The notes beneath the pieces were generated by a model. The model had not been told where the DNA came from. It searched no databases and saw only the letters and a program-made list of their open reading frames with translations. Shown here one piece after another: positions 4,162 through 5,393 of a stretch of 5,393 bases of DNA. Numbering within the stretch: position 1 is the stretch's first letter; each line of letters opens with the position of its first letter. Source of the stretch: Burkholderiales bacterium (GTDB taxonomy: Bacteria > Pseudomonadota > Gammaproteobacteria > Burkholderiales > Burkholderiaceae); contig CAHJWV010000310.1 of assembly GCA_903643055.1 (NCBI GenBank), positions 1 to 5,393 of the forward strand, written 5' to 3'. The position numbers and the translations under genes are program-made.

Positions 4162-5393
4162 TCACCAAATGCTGATCGGGTGATCGGCATCCTGCTGACG
4201 CGGCACCTTGCTCAGCAGCGCAGCCACATGAGGCGAGACGGGCTTGGGGGCTGCTTGCATCGGGAAGTCGTCGACCTGAATCACCTTGTCGGCAGCCCGG
4301 AGGTAAGCCAAGGCGCGCTGCGGCCGGCGTGAGCGGCGGGCCGCTTCTTCGATTGAATTCGTCTCGCGCAGCACCTTGTTCAACTCGGTGGTCTCGTCGT
4401 CGAGCTCAAGCGCCAGTTCCAACGCATCCATCAAGTCCGCCATGCCGCCACTGCGCGGGCGGCCGATGTCGGGTGCGAGGCGATCCATCAAATCAGGCTG
4501 CGTCCGCAGGGCTTCGGCCAATGCCAGCTGAGCCTTGTCGAGCGATGGCGTGATCTGGGTCGTACCGCGCAACACGATCGCGCCCAGCAGGCGATGGCTT
4601 GCCGACGGCAGATTGGCATACAGCTCACGCAGTGCCGTCGCAGCCAGATGAAGTTGAGTCTGAATCGCCGCCCGCGCAAACGGCAGCATGGCCGGATCGG
4701 GCTCATGATGAAAGCGCCACAGCGAAGCACTGGCCATGTACAGGTGCGCGAGCACATCACCCAGCCGGCTCGACAGCAGCTCCATGCGCTTGAGCTCCCC
4801 ACCGAGCAGGCCCATCGCGATGTCGGCCGTCAGCGCATATTTCGCGCTCACAGTCGCGATCAGCTTGGCTTCAGCCCTTAACTCGGGCGGCACGCTGCCG
4901 ACCACGTTGGCGCTGAACACCGCGCGGCCGACGTTGCGCAGCACATGCCGGACATGGCCGAGCAAAGCCTCGCCGAGTGCATCGGCATTGCCTTCGGCCA
5001 CCGCCTGCATTTCATTCAGCACATGCGGGTGGCAGCGGATCGCGCCTTGACCAAAGATGATTAGCGAACGCGTCAGCAGGTTCGCACCTTCCACAGTGAT
5101 GGCAATCGGCGTGTGCCGATAAGCAATCGACAGCAGGTTCGACGGTCCATGCATGATGGCTTTGCCACCGAGGATGTCCATGCCGTCGTTGATCGCACGC
5201 CGGCCGGCTTCGGTCAGGTGCACCTTCAAGATCGCGCTGGCCACACTCGGCCGGTCGCCGGCATCGAGCGCGGCCGCCGTGTAGCGGCGGGCCGAATCGG
5301 TCGCATAAAGTTCGACGGCCATCCGCGCAATCAGCCCCGCGACCGCATGAAAACGGCCGATCGGCAGGCCGAATTGCTCGCGAATCTGCCCAT
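4162..5393 (-). CDS. fadE: Acyl-CoA dehydrogenase, FadE type, C-terminal half (5' end outside window)
   Basis: The reading frame enters at the right edge (first full codon at 5391) and gives 409 residues. FadE oxidises acyl-CoA to trans-2-enoyl-CoA with FAD, the first step of fatty-acid beta-oxidation. The visible part starts in the flavin-binding helical domain with REQFGLPIGRFHAV, continues with RPSVASAILKVHLTEAGRRA and INDGMDILGGKAIMHGPSNL, then PIAITVEGANLLTRSLIIFG and QGAIRCHP. Glu101 of the visible part, in TVEG, aligns with the catalytic base of acyl-CoA dehydrogenases. From about residue 190 follows the long C-terminal extension (DUF1974) that separates E. coli-type FadE from ordinary 380-residue enzymes: GLLGGELKRMELLSSRLGD, VLAHLYMASASLWRF and SIEEAARRSRRPQRALAYLR. 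Family members are about 800 residues, so roughly half is missing. It ends HPISIW and TGA. Its promoter and regulation are off-window. Confidence 0.92.
   Translation of the reverse strand, partial: GQIREQFGLPIGRFHAVAGLIARMAVELYATDSARRYTAAALDAGDRPSVASAILKVHLTEAGRRAINDGMDILGGKAIMHGPSNLLSIAYRHTPIAITVEGANLLTRSLIIFGQGAIRCHPHVLNEMQAVAEGNADALGEALLGHVRHVLRNVGRAVFSANVVGSVPPELRAEAKLIATVSAKYALTADIAMGLLGGELKRMELLSSRLGDVLAHLYMASASLWRFHHEPDPAMLPFARAAIQTQLHLAATALRELYANLPSASHRLLGAIVLRGTTQITPSLDKAQLALAEALRTQPDLMDRLAPDIGRPRSGGMADLMDALELALELDDETTELNKVLRETNSIEEAARRSRRPQRALAYLRAADKVIQVDDFPMQAAPKPVSPHVAALLSKVPRQQDADHPISIW

Overview
The window is GC-rich, with strong G/C preference at third codon positions in the intact genes. 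The gene families (FadE-type acyl-CoA dehydrogenase, a membrane-anchored MtfA/M90 peptidase, a DctB-like sensor on a diguanylate cyclase) suggest a betaproteobacterium, most likely Burkholderiales. That placement is inferred from protein character only; there is no rRNA, tRNA or other marker here.

Layout, left to right. At the left edge is the probable start of a leftward gene that runs off the window (1-114). Next is a gene-poor stretch (115-645) holding a G-quadruplex-type motif and small inverted repeats. A small predicted three-helix membrane protein of unknown function follows (646-939, +). After a 197-base gap with one clear hairpin comes the most notable element: a decayed gene (1137-2804, +) for a membrane sensor diguanylate cyclase. 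It carried a periplasmic DctB-like dCache domain, a PAS domain and a GGDEF domain. Two in-frame TGA codons, two frameshifts and an apparent internal deletion now interrupt it, but the GGDEF domain is fully preserved.

Convergent with it is a 62-residue small membrane protein (2822-3010, -). A 250-base divergent gap with an 18-base imperfect tandem repeat leads to an intact mtfA-like zinc peptidase with an N-terminal membrane helix (3261-4082, +). The right end is the C-terminal half of a fadE-type acyl-CoA dehydrogenase (4162-5393, -), which enters from the right edge and converges on mtfA.

The genes do not form one operon: strands alternate (-, +, +, -, +, -) and their roles are separate (c-di-GMP signalling, envelope proteins, carbon-regulatory proteolysis, fatty-acid beta-oxidation). 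I see no CRISPR array, transposase, toxin-antitoxin pair, phage gene or defence system, and nothing that amounts to a new biological system. The points most worth a second look are the broken sensor cyclase with its surviving catalytic domain and the possible leftward gene at the left edge.
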